Positions 1 through 8,133 of a stretch of 64,000 bases of DNA are shown here, piece by piece (positions within the stretch are counted from its first letter, which is position 1; every line of letters begins with the position of its first letter). The notes below the pieces were generated by a model, which worked only from the letters and a program-made list of their open reading frames with translations, was not told the origin of the DNA and did not search any database. A program made the position numbers and the translations under genes. Location: contig CAVTJR010000001.1 in NCBI GenBank assembly GCA_963735115.1, positions 186,001 through 250,000 of the forward strand. The letters are read 5' to 3'. The DNA is from JAKACA01 sp963735115. Its GTDB lineage: Bacteria; Actinomycetota; Acidimicrobiia; Acidimicrobiales; Bog-793.

Positions 1-1107
1 TCCGCCGACGCCGACCCGTATTCCGGTTACGTCATCTACTACGACGGCTCCTGGACAGGTATCGGTGGCACGAGCGCGGCCGCTCCCCTCTGGGCAGCCT
101 TCACGGCTCTCACGGACGCCTCCAGCGGTTGCGGCGGAAAGGCGATCGGCTTCGCCAACCCGGCCCTGTACGACGCCGCCGCCTCGGCCTACTCGGCTGA
201 CTTCAACGACATCACGTCCGGCAACAACGACTACACCGGTACGAACGAAGGGTTGTACCCAGCCAGTACGGGCTACGACATGGCCTCAGGGTTGGGCACG
301 CCCAACGGCGCCGGCCTTCCCGGTACGCTGTGCGCCGGCAACACGACCGGCAACACGGTCACGGTGACGAACCCGGGCACACAGACGACGACCCTGGATA
401 CGTCCGTCTCTCTGCAGATCTCGGGGACGGACTCGGGTGGCCTGGCGCTCTCGTACTCGGCCAGCGGGCTGCCGACGGGGTTGTCGATCAGCTCATCCGG
501 CCTCATCTCGGGCTCGCCAACGACCGTCGGTTCGTCTTCGGTCACCGTAACGGCGAAGGACTCGACGGGCGCGACCGGATCGGCGTCCCTGACGTGGACC
601 GTGAAAAGCAATAGCACCTGCACGGCCGCCCAGCTGCTCGGTAACCCCGGATTCGAGAGCGGCAACAAGGTTTGGTCGGCGACTGCCAACGTCATCCTGA
701 GCAATTCGCAAGCAGACGGAGCCGAAGTCGCCCAGGCCGGTAAATACTTCGCCTGGCTCGACGGCTACGGCGTTCCCCACACCGACACCCTCTTGCAGAG
801 TGTCGCCGTGCCGGCGGGTTGCACGACGTACACGTTGTCCTACTACGAGCACATCGATACGAGCGAGGACTCGAGGGCGGCCGTCGACACCTTGAGGCTG
901 CAAGTGCTGAACAGCTCCGGAACGGTGCTGGCGACGCTCTCGACGTACTCGAATCTCAATGCCAGCTCCGGCTACAAGTTGGTCTCGGTGAACATGTCGG
1001 CCTTCGCGGGCGAGGTGGTCACCCTCAAGTGGACCGGGGTGGAGACTGACACGGGCCGCGGTACGACGGACTTCTGCATCGACACGGTGGCGTTCAACGT
1101 GTCGTAG
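1..1107 (+). CDS. Sedolisin-type (S53) secreted protease, C-terminal part
   Basis: The gene enters from the left edge in frame 1, so the signal peptide, pro-domain and the Glu/Asp part of the triad lie outside. Visible are the catalytic serine loop GGTSAAAP (Ser at base 73) and the calcium-binding FNDITSGNN segment (around 202-228), both diagnostic of the S53 serine-carboxyl peptidase family, which typically works at acid pH outside the cell. After the protease domain comes a putative Ig-like (He_PIG) domain at about bases 355-600, with the phrase GLPTGLSISSSGLISGSP. A final beta-sandwich module follows (about 610-1105) containing a NPGFESG start typical of CBM-like jelly rolls. Family and location are clear; substrate is not. 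It is a smaller relative of the sedolisin at the right end of the window. Confidence 0.88.
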   Translation, partial: SADADPYSGYVIYYDGSWTGIGGTSAAAPLWAAFTALTDASSGCGGKAIGFANPALYDAAASAYSADFNDITSGNNDYTGTNEGLYPASTGYDMASGLGTPNGAGLPGTLCAGNTTGNTVTVTNPGTQTTTLDTSVSLQISGTDSGGLALSYSASGLPTGLSISSSGLISGSPTTVGSSSVTVTAKDSTGATGSASLTWTVKSNSTCTAAQLLGNPGFESGNKVWSATANVILSNSQADGAEVAQAGKYFAWLDGYGVPHTDTLLQSVAVPAGCTTYTLSYYEHIDTSEDSRAAVDTLRLQVLNSSGTVLATLSTYSNLNASSGYKLVSVNMSAFAGEVVTLKWTGVETDTGRGTTDFCIDTVAFNVS

Positions 1108-1272
1108 TTCAGGGAGCCTCTCGAGCTCCCGCACACGAGGCTCGAACCGGGTCTCTCGATCCGAAGTGCGAACCTCCGAAATGCGGATTACCATTCGCCA
1201 CCGGTCAGTTCGATTTGAATGAGTATCGAAGAGCCTCAGAGAGCCCCGATCGGGCCTCAGAGATGAGGGGGA

Positions 1273-1305
1273 GAAAGAGGGCGTCCGTATCGGGCGCCCT
1301 CTTTC
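1273..1305. terminator. Bidirectional intrinsic terminator between convergent genes
   Basis: A perfect 11-bp inverted repeat (arms 1273-1283 and 1295-1305, GAAAGAGGGCG / CGCCCTCTTTC) with an 11-nt loop lies between the 3' ends of the sedolisin and the DUF222 gene. The A-rich outer end of one arm gives a U-rich exit in both directions. A weaker 6-bp stem (1112-1117 with 1125-1130) sits just after the sedolisin stop. Confidence 0.75.
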
Positions 1306-1358
1306 GCGGCCCTCGCCGGCGCCCCGCCTCGCCCTTGTGGCCTCCAGCAGCTCAGGCG

Positions 1359-2897
1359 TCACTCGAAGAGCAGCCTGCCCTGCTCGCTCGTGTCGCTCTC
1401 GGGTGGGTCTTCGGTCCATGCATCGGGTGCTCCGTCCCAGTCGTAGCCGTCCCCGTCGCCGTCCCCCCGGCCGGTGCCGTCGCGGTCGCGGTCGCCGTGC
1501 CCGCCGCCCCGGCCGGCGCAGTCGCGGTCGCGGTCGCGGTCGCCGGCGACCCGGTCCGGGCCGCTGCCGTCGCGGTCGCGGTCGCGATCGCCGTACCCGC
1601 CGTACCCGCCGGCGCCCGCCGTCGGCTCTGGCGGCGCGAGCCATCGCCATCGCCCCGGGCCGCCCTCGATGCGATAGCCCTTCTGCGACTTCATGGCGTG
1701 ATGCATGCGGCACAGCAGACAGAGGTTGGAGAGCTTGGTCTTGCCCCCTTTGGCGAACTCGACGATGTGGTCGATCTCGAGGTGGAAGCTGCTCGAGCAG
1801 CCGGGCACGACGCAGGTGCGGTCGCGGGCCGAAAGGGCCGTCTGGATGGCGGCGGGGATGGTGCGGGTGCAGGAGAAGACCGAGTCGATGTCGCCGCCGT
1901 TCTTCACGACGAGGCGGATGGCGGCGCTGTCCAGGTAGGCCTGCACGACCGAGAGCGGGACGTGCCCGCCGCCCTCGACGGTGCACTCCTCGCCGGGGCC
2001 GAGCGACCCCCGGCGGAGGGCCTCGAGGTCGACGTGGAACAAGATCGTGGCCGCCGGGCGCCCGCCGCCCCGCCGGCCGGCCTGCCCACCGTCCGCCGCC
2101 TGCCCGCCCGTCGCCTGCCCGCCGGCGCCCGCATCGGACCGGCGAGGGCCGGCAAGCCCGCTGGAGGGCGCTGCGGGCACCGTGGCCTGCTGGCCGCTCA
2201 CGACGGCGACGAGCGCATCGGCCAGGTAGGCCTCGCGGGCCTCCCGCAGCCCCGCCCGCCGTGCGCTGTCGAAGAGCCGGTTGGCCTCCTGCTCGATGCC
2301 GGCGAGGAAGAGGGCGCCGTCCTCGGGCGTGAGCGAGAAGCGCCCCTTGAACGAGCCGTCGGCGTCCAGCCAGGTGCGCAGGTGCCGCTCGGCCTGGATG
2401 CGGGCATAGCGGGCCTCGTCCTCTTGGCGAGAGCGTGCGGCCGCCTCGATCTTGTCGGCCTTGTCCCGCAGCTCCCGCAGGGAACCCGTCCTCGCCCGCT
2501 CGAGCAGCTCGGACTCGAGGGAGGGGTCGGCCGCCCCGCCGCGGGCGACGGCGGCCGCCTGCTCGGGCGAGAGCTCGCCGGCACGCATCGCCCCCTCGAG
2601 CCCGGGCAGATCGCAGAGCCGTCCGGCCGTCGCCAGCAGCGAGCGGGCGGCGCCCGTCGGCTCCCCGCAGAGCTCGCCCAGCCAGGAGCCGGCGTCCCGG
2701 TGGCCGCAGCGCTCGTAGTAGCGCGTCTCGCTCACCCGCTTGGCACAGATCGTGATGCCGGCGCCCGCCAGCTTGCAGATGGCAGAGAACCGCTCCACCA
2801 AGACGGCGGCCTCGGGCCCCGAGAGCCCTTCACCGTCCAGCTCGCCCACGACGGCGCTCAACACCGAGGTGGCCCTCGAAAGCTCTTCGATGAGCAC
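1359..2897 (-). CDS. DUF222 / HNH endonuclease domain protein
   Basis: 512 aa. Residues about 20-330 match the DUF222 (13E12-type) domain common in Actinobacteria. An HNH nuclease motif follows at about residues 360-400 (CVVPGC, EIDHIVEF, NLCLLCRMHH), with the Cys pairs expected for a structural zinc. Between them is a Gly/Ala-rich linker. The C-terminal 85 residues are low complexity, rich in Asp, Arg and Gly (DRDRDRD blocks), encoded by near-perfect 6-bp repeats at about 1470-1600. These proteins are predicted DNA-cleaving enzymes of unknown biological role; they are multicopy in many actinobacteria and are not transposases. The start at 2897 opens the DUF222 domain directly. The 11-bp minisatellite lies immediately upstream. 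Confidence 0.85.
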   Translation of the reverse strand: MLIEELSRATSVLSAVVGELDGEGLSGPEAAVLVERFSAICKLAGAGITICAKRVSETRYYERCGHRDAGSWLGELCGEPTGAARSLLATAGRLCDLPGLEGAMRAGELSPEQAAAVARGGAADPSLESELLERARTGSLRELRDKADKIEAAARSRQEDEARYARIQAERHLRTWLDADGSFKGRFSLTPEDGALFLAGIEQEANRLFDSARRAGLREAREAYLADALVAVVSGQQATVPAAPSSGLAGPRRSDAGAGGQATGGQAADGGQAGRRGGGRPAATILFHVDLEALRRGSLGPGEECTVEGGGHVPLSVVQAYLDSAAIRLVVKNGGDIDSVFSCTRTIPAAIQTALSARDRTCVVPGCSSSFHLEIDHIVEFAKGGKTKLSNLCLLCRMHHAMKSQKGYRIEGGPGRWRWLAPPEPTAGAGGYGGYGDRDRDRDGSGPDRVAGDRDRDRDCAGRGGGHGDRDRDGTGRGDGDGDGYDWDGAPDAWTEDPPESDTSEQGRLLFE

Positions 2898-3205
2898 GTC
2901 CGCTCCTTACCGAAGACTGAACACACCGAGCAAAGGTGCCGAGCACGAGCGTCTCCTGACTGGGACAAACCCGATCAGAACACGTGTTCGTATCCTACCA
3001 AGGGGCTGTGTCACACGAAGGAGTTGCAAGGACCCCTCGACGAGCAGTCGCCGACCCTCGACGAGCAGTCGACGAGCAATCGACGAGCAGTCGACGAGCA
3101 GTCGACGAGCAGTCGACGAGCAATCGACGAGCAGTCGACGAGCAGTCGACGAGCAATCGACGAGCAGTCGACGAGCAACAGCACAGCAACAACCCCGCCG
3201 GCACG
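2898..3205. other. Intergenic region carrying the 11-bp minisatellite
   Basis: 308 bases between the start of the DUF222 gene and the stop of the NADH dehydrogenase gene, both on the minus strand. Apart from the tandem repeat (3037-3178) I see no gene. Open frames that cross the repeat on both strands are an artefact of a stop-free 11-mer. Confidence 0.7.
3037..3178. repeat. 11-bp tandem repeat (minisatellite), TCGACGAGCAR
   Basis: Eleven uninterrupted copies of TCGACGAGCAG/A fill 3058-3178, preceded by one detached copy at 3037-3047. Only the last base varies, in the order G A G G G A G G A G A. Each junction creates GTCGAC (or ATCGAC), so a 6-bp palindrome recurs about every helical turn. 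There is no spacer, so it is not a CRISPR. It lies upstream of the DUF222-HNH gene. Confidence 0.95.
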
Positions 3206-4444
3206 TCAGCCGCCGGCGATCACCCGAGGTCCCCGTCGCCACGACACGTAGCGCCAGGCCCAGTTGAGGAGGACGGAGGTCCTGTTTCGCACTCCGACGA
3301 GGAAGACGATGTGCAAGCCGAGCCAGGCGAGCCAGGCCGGCGTCCCTCGCAGGCGGATGCCGCCCGGAAGCTCCGCCACGGCGGCTCGACGCCCGATCGT
3401 CGCCATGATCCCCTTGTCCCGGTACCGAAACGGCGTCGTCTCCTCGCCGGCGAGCAGCCGGCGGATCTGCTCGCCCGCGTGCCGGCCCTCCTGGATGGCC
3501 GGCTGTGCCAGCTGCGGCAAGGGCATTCCGTCGACGGGGCTCGCCGCCGCCATGTCCCCGATGGCGAAGACCTCCCCGAAGCCCTTCACACGTAGGTCAT
3601 CGGCGACCTCGATGCGAGCGCGCACCTTCGGGAGATCGAGCGCTTCGGTCAACGCGCACGGGCCGACGCCCGCCGCCCAGATCACGAGTCCGCACCGGAC
3701 GATTTCGCCCGACCCGAGCACGGCGCGATCGGCCTGCACCTCCTGCACGCTCTCGCCACAGCGAACCTCGACGCCGCGGCGAGTGAGCACGCCGAGGGCG
3801 TAAGCGCTGAGCTTCGGGTGAAACGCCCTCAACAAGCGGTCCTGCTGCTCCACGAGCACGATGCGAGAGAGCGACGGATCGATATCGGTGTAGTGCGTGG
3901 CGAACTCCATCTGGCGCAACTCGGCCAGCGCTCCAGCCATTTCCACGCCCGTGGGCCCGCCGCCGACGATGACGACCGTCAAGTCGCCTTCCTGCGCCCC
4001 ATGGGAGGAGGCTCGATCTACCTCCGCCAAGACCATGTCGCGCACCGAGATGGCGTCTTCCATCGTGTAGATCGCCTTGGTGTGCTCCTTTGCCCCCGGC
4101 ACACCGAAGTAGGCCGTCCCGGCGCCGGCCGCCAGCACGAGATAGTCGTAGGCGAGGGCTGGCCCTTCCTCAAACATGACAGTGTGGCTGACGAAGTCGA
4201 CGGCTTTGGCCTCGTCCTGGCGAAAGCGCAGATGGGGGTGGGAGCTCGCATATGCCCTCACGGGGTAGGCGATGTCGCCCGGGTTCAGACCCGCGGTCGC
4301 CACCTGGTAGAGCAACGGCTGGAAGGTGTTGTAGTTGTGGTGGTCGACGAGAACGAGGTCGACGTCTGCTTTCGACAACGCCTCACAGACGCCAAACCCA
4401 CCGAAACCCGCCCCGACCACGACCACACGCGGACGATGGCTCAC
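3206..4444 (-). CDS. ndh: Type II NADH:quinone oxidoreductase (NDH-2)
   Basis: 412 aa from a GTG start at 4444, supported by a GAGGGAG ribosome-binding site and by a GTGA overlap with the stop of the upstream permease gene. It is a single-subunit membrane-associated flavoprotein passing electrons from NADH to quinone without proton pumping. A FAD-binding GAGFGG motif is at residues 11-16. The second dinucleotide fold VVIVGGGPTGVEMAGALAE starts near residue 157. The second FAD motif reads AIGDMAA, and AQPAIQEG follows, as in the family. The C-terminal region is the amphipathic membrane-anchoring part. The open frame extends further upstream to 4996, but that would bury the permease and lacks family similarity, so the GTG start is chosen. 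Confidence 0.9.
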   Translation of the reverse strand: MSHRPRVVVVGAGFGGFGVCEALSKADVDLVLVDHHNYNTFQPLLYQVATAGLNPGDIAYPVRAYASSHPHLRFRQDEAKAVDFVSHTVMFEEGPALAYDYLVLAAGAGTAYFGVPGAKEHTKAIYTMEDAISVRDMVLAEVDRASSHGAQEGDLTVVIVGGGPTGVEMAGALAELRQMEFATHYTDIDPSLSRIVLVEQQDRLLRAFHPKLSAYALGVLTRRGVEVRCGESVQEVQADRAVLGSGEIVRCGLVIWAAGVGPCALTEALDLPKVRARIEVADDLRVKGFGEVFAIGDMAAASPVDGMPLPQLAQPAIQEGRHAGEQIRRLLAGEETTPFRYRDKGIMATIGRRAAVAELPGGIRLRGTPAWLAWLGLHIVFLVGVRNRTSVLLNWAWRYVSWRRGPRVIAGG

Positions 4445-5790
4445 GTCGCTCCCTCCGCACTGGCAAGCGTCAGCACCCGGTTCAAGGCGTAGAGGACAAC
4501 GCAAGAGAGGAAGAGGCAAACTCCGAGAACACCCAACCCGAGGTGCGCCGCCAGCACTCCGAAGAGAGCGACGGCTGCAGGACCGGCGAGGCTGGCGGCC
4601 GCGATGGAAGCTCCGACCGCCCGACCCGTGGCTGCCTCGCCCATGCGGGCGGGCACCAGCGCCACGAGCATCGGGAAGACGGCGGCGGCGCCCAGTCCGG
4701 CGATCGGCAAACCGGCGATGGCCCATGATCCCGGGAGAATCCAGAACAGGCCCGTGCCGGCGATCATGAGAAGACAGCTTGCCTCCAGGATGCTCGTACC
4801 GGCCACCCGGCGGTCCATCACCGCCAGACCGAAGCGTCCGACCGTGAGTGCGGCCCAGAACGAGGCCATGGCGATGGCCGCCAATGTGTGGGACGCCTGC
4901 CGGTCGGAGATGAGGTAGGTGTACCCCCAGGCGATCGGCCCACTCTCGGCCGCCGTGTAGGCGACAAAGGTTGCGATCATCAAGGCGAGGTGCCACCGGC
5001 CACGGCTAGCCCGCCGGGAACGACCCACCGACACGTCCGGCCCGTTCGCGAACTGTCCGCCTCCGACGCCGGCCTGGGCGACCGGACGCGTCGCCGGCGG
5101 CTCGATCCTGCCAACTCGCCGGTCGGCCAGGGCGAACGGGCCGAGAAGGAGCACGGCCACAGCCACGACGATCACGGCCACACGCCAGTTGTGCGCCCAT
5201 ACGAGAACAGCCGCCACGAGCAACGGCCCGAGCGTGCCGCCGACCGCCCACGAGCCGTGGAGAATGCCGAGGCGACGCACTCCTCCGTCCAGCGCCGCCT
5301 CTGCATTGACGAGGGCGTCGATGACGCCGCGGGAAAGACCGAGGACGCCGACTCCGACGAGGGCCAGCAGCCAGGAAGGCGCCCCGCTCCACACACCGAG
5401 CCCGAGGAGCGCCACGCCGCAGGAGGCAACCATGGCATTTCCGGCACCGAGCCGAACCCTCGCCTGGTTGGCGATGAGCCCACCGGAGAAATAGAAAGCG
5501 GCGCTCGCCAGCGTGAGCAGGCCGAGGTAGTCGAGAGGTAGCCGGAATGCGGCTCGCATGCTCGGCCAGAGCACCCCGAACACGCCGTCGGGGATACCGA
5601 GGATGATGACGAACGCCCCCAGCTGCACCAGTGGGGTCAACCAAGTGACCGGGCGAGCGGGACGCCGGGGTGAGCTCCCCGCCATCGGAGGCCGATCGCT
5701 CACGAGATAGGTATAGCCGCCCTCGGTTCGGGCAGCTCTCGAGGACGGTGCGCCCGGGCGGCTGCCCGTCTCCGCTGTCCGGGACGCCAA
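4441..5790 (-). CDS. MFS transporter
   Basis: 449 aa from a TTG at 5790 with AAGGGA upstream; GTG 5703 or ATG 5685 are plausible alternatives, because the first membrane helix begins only at about residue 48. About 11-12 hydrophobic helices in two halves separated by a polar loop near residues 225-260 give the major facilitator pattern. The style (short loops, Gly-rich helices, a long arginine-rich central loop) recalls FucP- or YbjJ-like permeases, but the substrate cannot be read. The gene is followed without a gap by NDH-2 (GTGA overlap). The segment GYTYLVSDR (residues 25-33) is nearly repeated later as GYTYLISDR in the second half, which makes the long N-terminus suspicious. Confidence 0.75.
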   Translation of the reverse strand: MASRTAETGSRPGAPSSRAARTEGGYTYLVSDRPPMAGSSPRRPARPVTWLTPLVQLGAFVIILGIPDGVFGVLWPSMRAAFRLPLDYLGLLTLASAAFYFSGGLIANQARVRLGAGNAMVASCGVALLGLGVWSGAPSWLLALVGVGVLGLSRGVIDALVNAEAALDGGVRRLGILHGSWAVGGTLGPLLVAAVLVWAHNWRVAVIVVAVAVLLLGPFALADRRVGRIEPPATRPVAQAGVGGGQFANGPDVSVGRSRRASRGRWHLALMIATFVAYTAAESGPIAWGYTYLISDRQASHTLAAIAMASFWAALTVGRFGLAVMDRRVAGTSILEASCLLMIAGTGLFWILPGSWAIAGLPIAGLGAAAVFPMLVALVPARMGEAATGRAVGASIAAASLAGPAAVALFGVLAAHLGLGVLGVCLFLSCVVLYALNRVLTLASAEGAT

Positions 5791-5798
5791 AGGGTCCC

Positions 5799-5858
5799 TT
5801 GACAGGCCTTTGCAATTCGTGCAATCGTTTAACCGAATCTTTATGTAATCGTTTAACC
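5799..5858 (+). promoter_or_regulatory. Promoter region with two LacI-type operators
   Basis: Two copies of the 14-mer GYAATCGTTTAACC lie at 5821-5834 and 5845-5858, exactly 24 bp apart. The core AATCGTTTAA is a pseudo-palindrome around a central CG, the hallmark of LacI/GalR-family operators. A TTGACA that could serve as -35 is at 5799-5804. The sites sit between the divergent MFS gene and the LacI-type regulator, so autoregulation of the cluster at 6020 is the natural reading; control of the MFS gene is possible. Confidence 0.65.
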
Positions 5859-6019
5859 TGGGGATTTACAAGGGGGAACTGAGCCGCCCGCGTCCGTTTC
5901 GCTGGTCGGTTTCAGGTGCGCCAAGTCGCACAAGGGGAGGGGGACGGCTCATTGATCGACGGTACCCATCCGCTTGCGAGTCGTCCTCGTCCGCGGGGTC
6001 GGCCGGGACCGGCGCCGTC

Positions 6020-7165
6020 GTGACCAAGCCGGCGACGATCAAGGATGTGGCCGCTGCTGCCGGCGTCTCGACGGCGACCGTGAGCCGCGTGCTGACTGGA
6101 GACACGGCCATCAGCGCGGCGCGGCGGGCAGCCGTCCTCAGCACGGCACGGCGGCTGCAGTACAGGCCGTCGGCAGCCGCCCGGCGGCTACGGACGAAGT
6201 CGAGCTCGCTCCTCGGCGTCGTCGTCCAGAGCGTCGGCGACGGCTATGTCGGCGAGGTCGTGCTCGGTATCCAGAACCGGGCGCGTGATCTCGGGTTCCA
6301 GCCCTTGTTCTTCGTTTCGGAGGGACGTGCCCGCCTCGAGGCCGAGGCGCTCGAGGTCTTCCTGTCGGAGCAGGTGCGCGAGCTCATCTCCGTGTCGCCA
6401 ACCGGTCGTCCGTACCTCCTTCGGCAGGCCGTCGACAACGGCCTCCACGTCAGCGTCATCAACTGGGACCTGGAGGTGCCAGCCCGTCTGTTCGACGACC
6501 TCGAGCACGGCACCGCCCAGAGCGTCCCGCGGCTTGGCTCGAACAGCGTCGAGAAGTCCATCTGTCACGTCAAGTTCGACGACCTCGGGGCGGGGATGCT
6601 GGCGACGGACCATCTCCTCGAGCTCGGCCACCGCAAGCTGGCGCATCTGCGCGGGCCGAACGTGCGCTCGAGCCTGCTCCGACTCCTCGGCTTTCGTCGC
6701 GCGCTCGAGGCCGCCCATCTCTGGCCGCAAGCCGTGCTCACGGCCGAAACCCCCGTGCTTCAGAGCCGGGAACTGGCCATCGCGGCCTACCTCCGCGATC
6801 AGCGGCCCCCGCTCGGGGTCGTGGCCTACGACGACCTCTCCGCCGTGGCGACGCTGCGAGCCGCCCACTTTGCCGGGTGGCGAGTTCCCGAGGACCTCTC
6901 GGTCGTCGGCATCGACGACATTCAATTCGCCACGTACACGAACCCCGGTCTCACGTCGGTGGCACAGCCGAAGCAGGAGCTCGGGGCTCTCGCTGTCGAC
7001 GCCCTGTTGAACAACGCCGCCCACGCCACACGCACACAAATGCTCGACGGGCGTCTCGTCGTGCGCGAATCGACCGCCCCGGCGGCTCAAGTGAGCGACG
7101 GTTATCGCATCGGTGCCTCAATCGCCATCGATGCCGCGGCCACCAGCGAGAGCCGGGTCCGATGA
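6020..7165 (+). CDS. LacI-family transcriptional regulator
   Basis: 381 aa from GTG 6020. The N-terminus holds the LacI helix-turn-helix (TIKDVAAAAGVSTATVSRVL, about residues 6-25) and the hinge-helix region with a RPSAAARRL segment. The rest is a periplasmic-binding-like ligand domain (about residues 65-345) with the family phrase DDLSAVATLRAAHFAGWRVPEDLSVVGIDD spread over about residues 274-303. These proteins bind a sugar or cyclitol and release their operator. It is the first gene of the long catabolic cluster; its TGA overlaps the ATG of the next gene. Tandem operators lie about 165 bp upstream. The ligand is probably the imported compound or an inositol-type intermediate (inference). 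Confidence 0.9.
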   Translation: MTKPATIKDVAAAAGVSTATVSRVLTGDTAISAARRAAVLSTARRLQYRPSAAARRLRTKSSSLLGVVVQSVGDGYVGEVVLGIQNRARDLGFQPLFFVSEGRARLEAEALEVFLSEQVRELISVSPTGRPYLLRQAVDNGLHVSVINWDLEVPARLFDDLEHGTAQSVPRLGSNSVEKSICHVKFDDLGAGMLATDHLLELGHRKLAHLRGPNVRSSLLRLLGFRRALEAAHLWPQAVLTAETPVLQSRELAIAAYLRDQRPPLGVVAYDDLSAVATLRAAHFAGWRVPEDLSVVGIDDIQFATYTNPGLTSVAQPKQELGALAVDALLNNAAHATRTQMLDGRLVVRESTAPAAQVSDGYRIGASIAIDAAATSESRVR

Positions 7166-8133
7166 CACTCGAGATGCAGGTGCTCGAACCGGAGGTCGCG
7201 GCGGAGCACCCGGTCGGGCTTCGCACGCAGGCCTTCAGGCGACTGCGTCGCGATCCGGTGTCCGTGTTTGCCTTCTCCGTCCTCGTCTTTCTCGTGATGG
7301 CCGCCATCGTGGGTGGCCCGCTCGCCGCTCACCTGACCGGACACCCTCCGAACGCGACGTACGCCAACGCCCTCGCCTCGGACGGACAGCCGATCGGAAT
7401 CATGCAACGCCTGTACGAAGCGAATGGCGTGACTCACAACCCCCACGGCAGCTTGTTCATTCTCGGTGCCGACTCGCTCGGTCGGGATCTCCTTGTGCGC
7501 GTTCTCTATGGCGCCCGCATCTCGTTGCTTGTTGCGACAGGGGCCACAGCCATCGCCCTCATCATCGGCATCTCGCTCGGGCTCCTCGCCGGTTACCTCG
7601 GCGGCTGGGTCGACGGCGTCGTCAACCGGCTGACCGAAACCGCCATGGCCTTCCCAAACCTCCTCCTCGCCGTGGGGATCGCCGTCGTGGTCGGACCGGG
7701 CATTCTCAACGTCGTCATCATCATCGCTTTGTTCACCTGGTATTACCCCGCTCGGATCGTGCGTAGCGCCACGGCCGCAACCAAACAGATGACCTTCGTG
7801 GCCGCCGCCCGCACCATGGGAGCGCGACCACGACGCATCCTTCTCGTCCACCTGCTGCCGCAGGTCTGGGGACCGTTGCTGGTGTACGCCACGTCGATCA
7901 TCGCCAACAACATCCTCTTCGAAGCGAGCCTCTCCTATCTCGGAGTTGGGGTTCCAGAGCCGACGGCGAGCTGGGGATCCATGCTGTCCGATGCAGTGAC
8001 GTCGTCCATGTACACGGTCGACCTTCCGCTCGCTCTCGTTCCCGGGCTCGCCCTCGTCATCACGATGCTCTCCTTCAACCTGCTCGGTGACGGTCTCCGC
8101 GACGCCCTCGACCCGAAAGCCACCCGTCGATGA
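7162..8133 (+). CDS. ABC importer permease, DppC/OppC type
   Basis: 323 aa, ATG at 7162 overlapping the regulator stop (ATGA). An N-terminal cytoplasmic stretch and first helix (FAFSVLVFLVMAAIVGG) are followed by the exported segment with GADSLGRDLLVRVLYGARISL, the classical OppC signature. The BPD permease domain has the EAA loop (MTFVAAARTMGARPRRILLVH, about residues 212-232) that contacts the ATPase. It forms the inner-membrane channel with the product of the next gene. Here C precedes B, the reverse of the usual dpp order. Family-5 importers carry peptides, nickel and also oligosaccharides, so the family alone does not name the substrate. Confidence 0.9.
   Translation: MTLEMQVLEPEVAAEHPVGLRTQAFRRLRRDPVSVFAFSVLVFLVMAAIVGGPLAAHLTGHPPNATYANALASDGQPIGIMQRLYEANGVTHNPHGSLFILGADSLGRDLLVRVLYGARISLLVATGATAIALIIGISLGLLAGYLGGWVDGVVNRLTETAMAFPNLLLAVGIAVVVGPGILNVVIIIALFTWYYPARIVRSATAATKQMTFVAAARTMGARPRRILLVHLLPQVWGPLLVYATSIIANNILFEASLSYLGVGVPEPTASWGSMLSDAVTSSMYTVDLPLALVPGLALVITMLSFNLLGDGLRDALDPKATRR

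Noticed and set aside
493..1986. Long minus-strand open frame across the sedolisin end and the DUF222 gene
   Set aside because: Arginine-rich shadow with no homology; it crosses the terminator and two real genes.
1359..2897. Transposase or mobile element
   Set aside because: DUF222-HNH proteins are sometimes labelled as repeats, but no terminal inverted repeats or target duplications flank the gene.
3037..3178. CRISPR array
   Set aside because: Repeats are 11 bp and directly abutting, with no spacers and no cas genes anywhere in the window.
2740..3595. Proteins made of repeated DEQSTSSRRAV units
   Set aside because: They are translations of the 11-bp minisatellite in several frames on both strands; none has a start site, family match or codon pattern of a gene.
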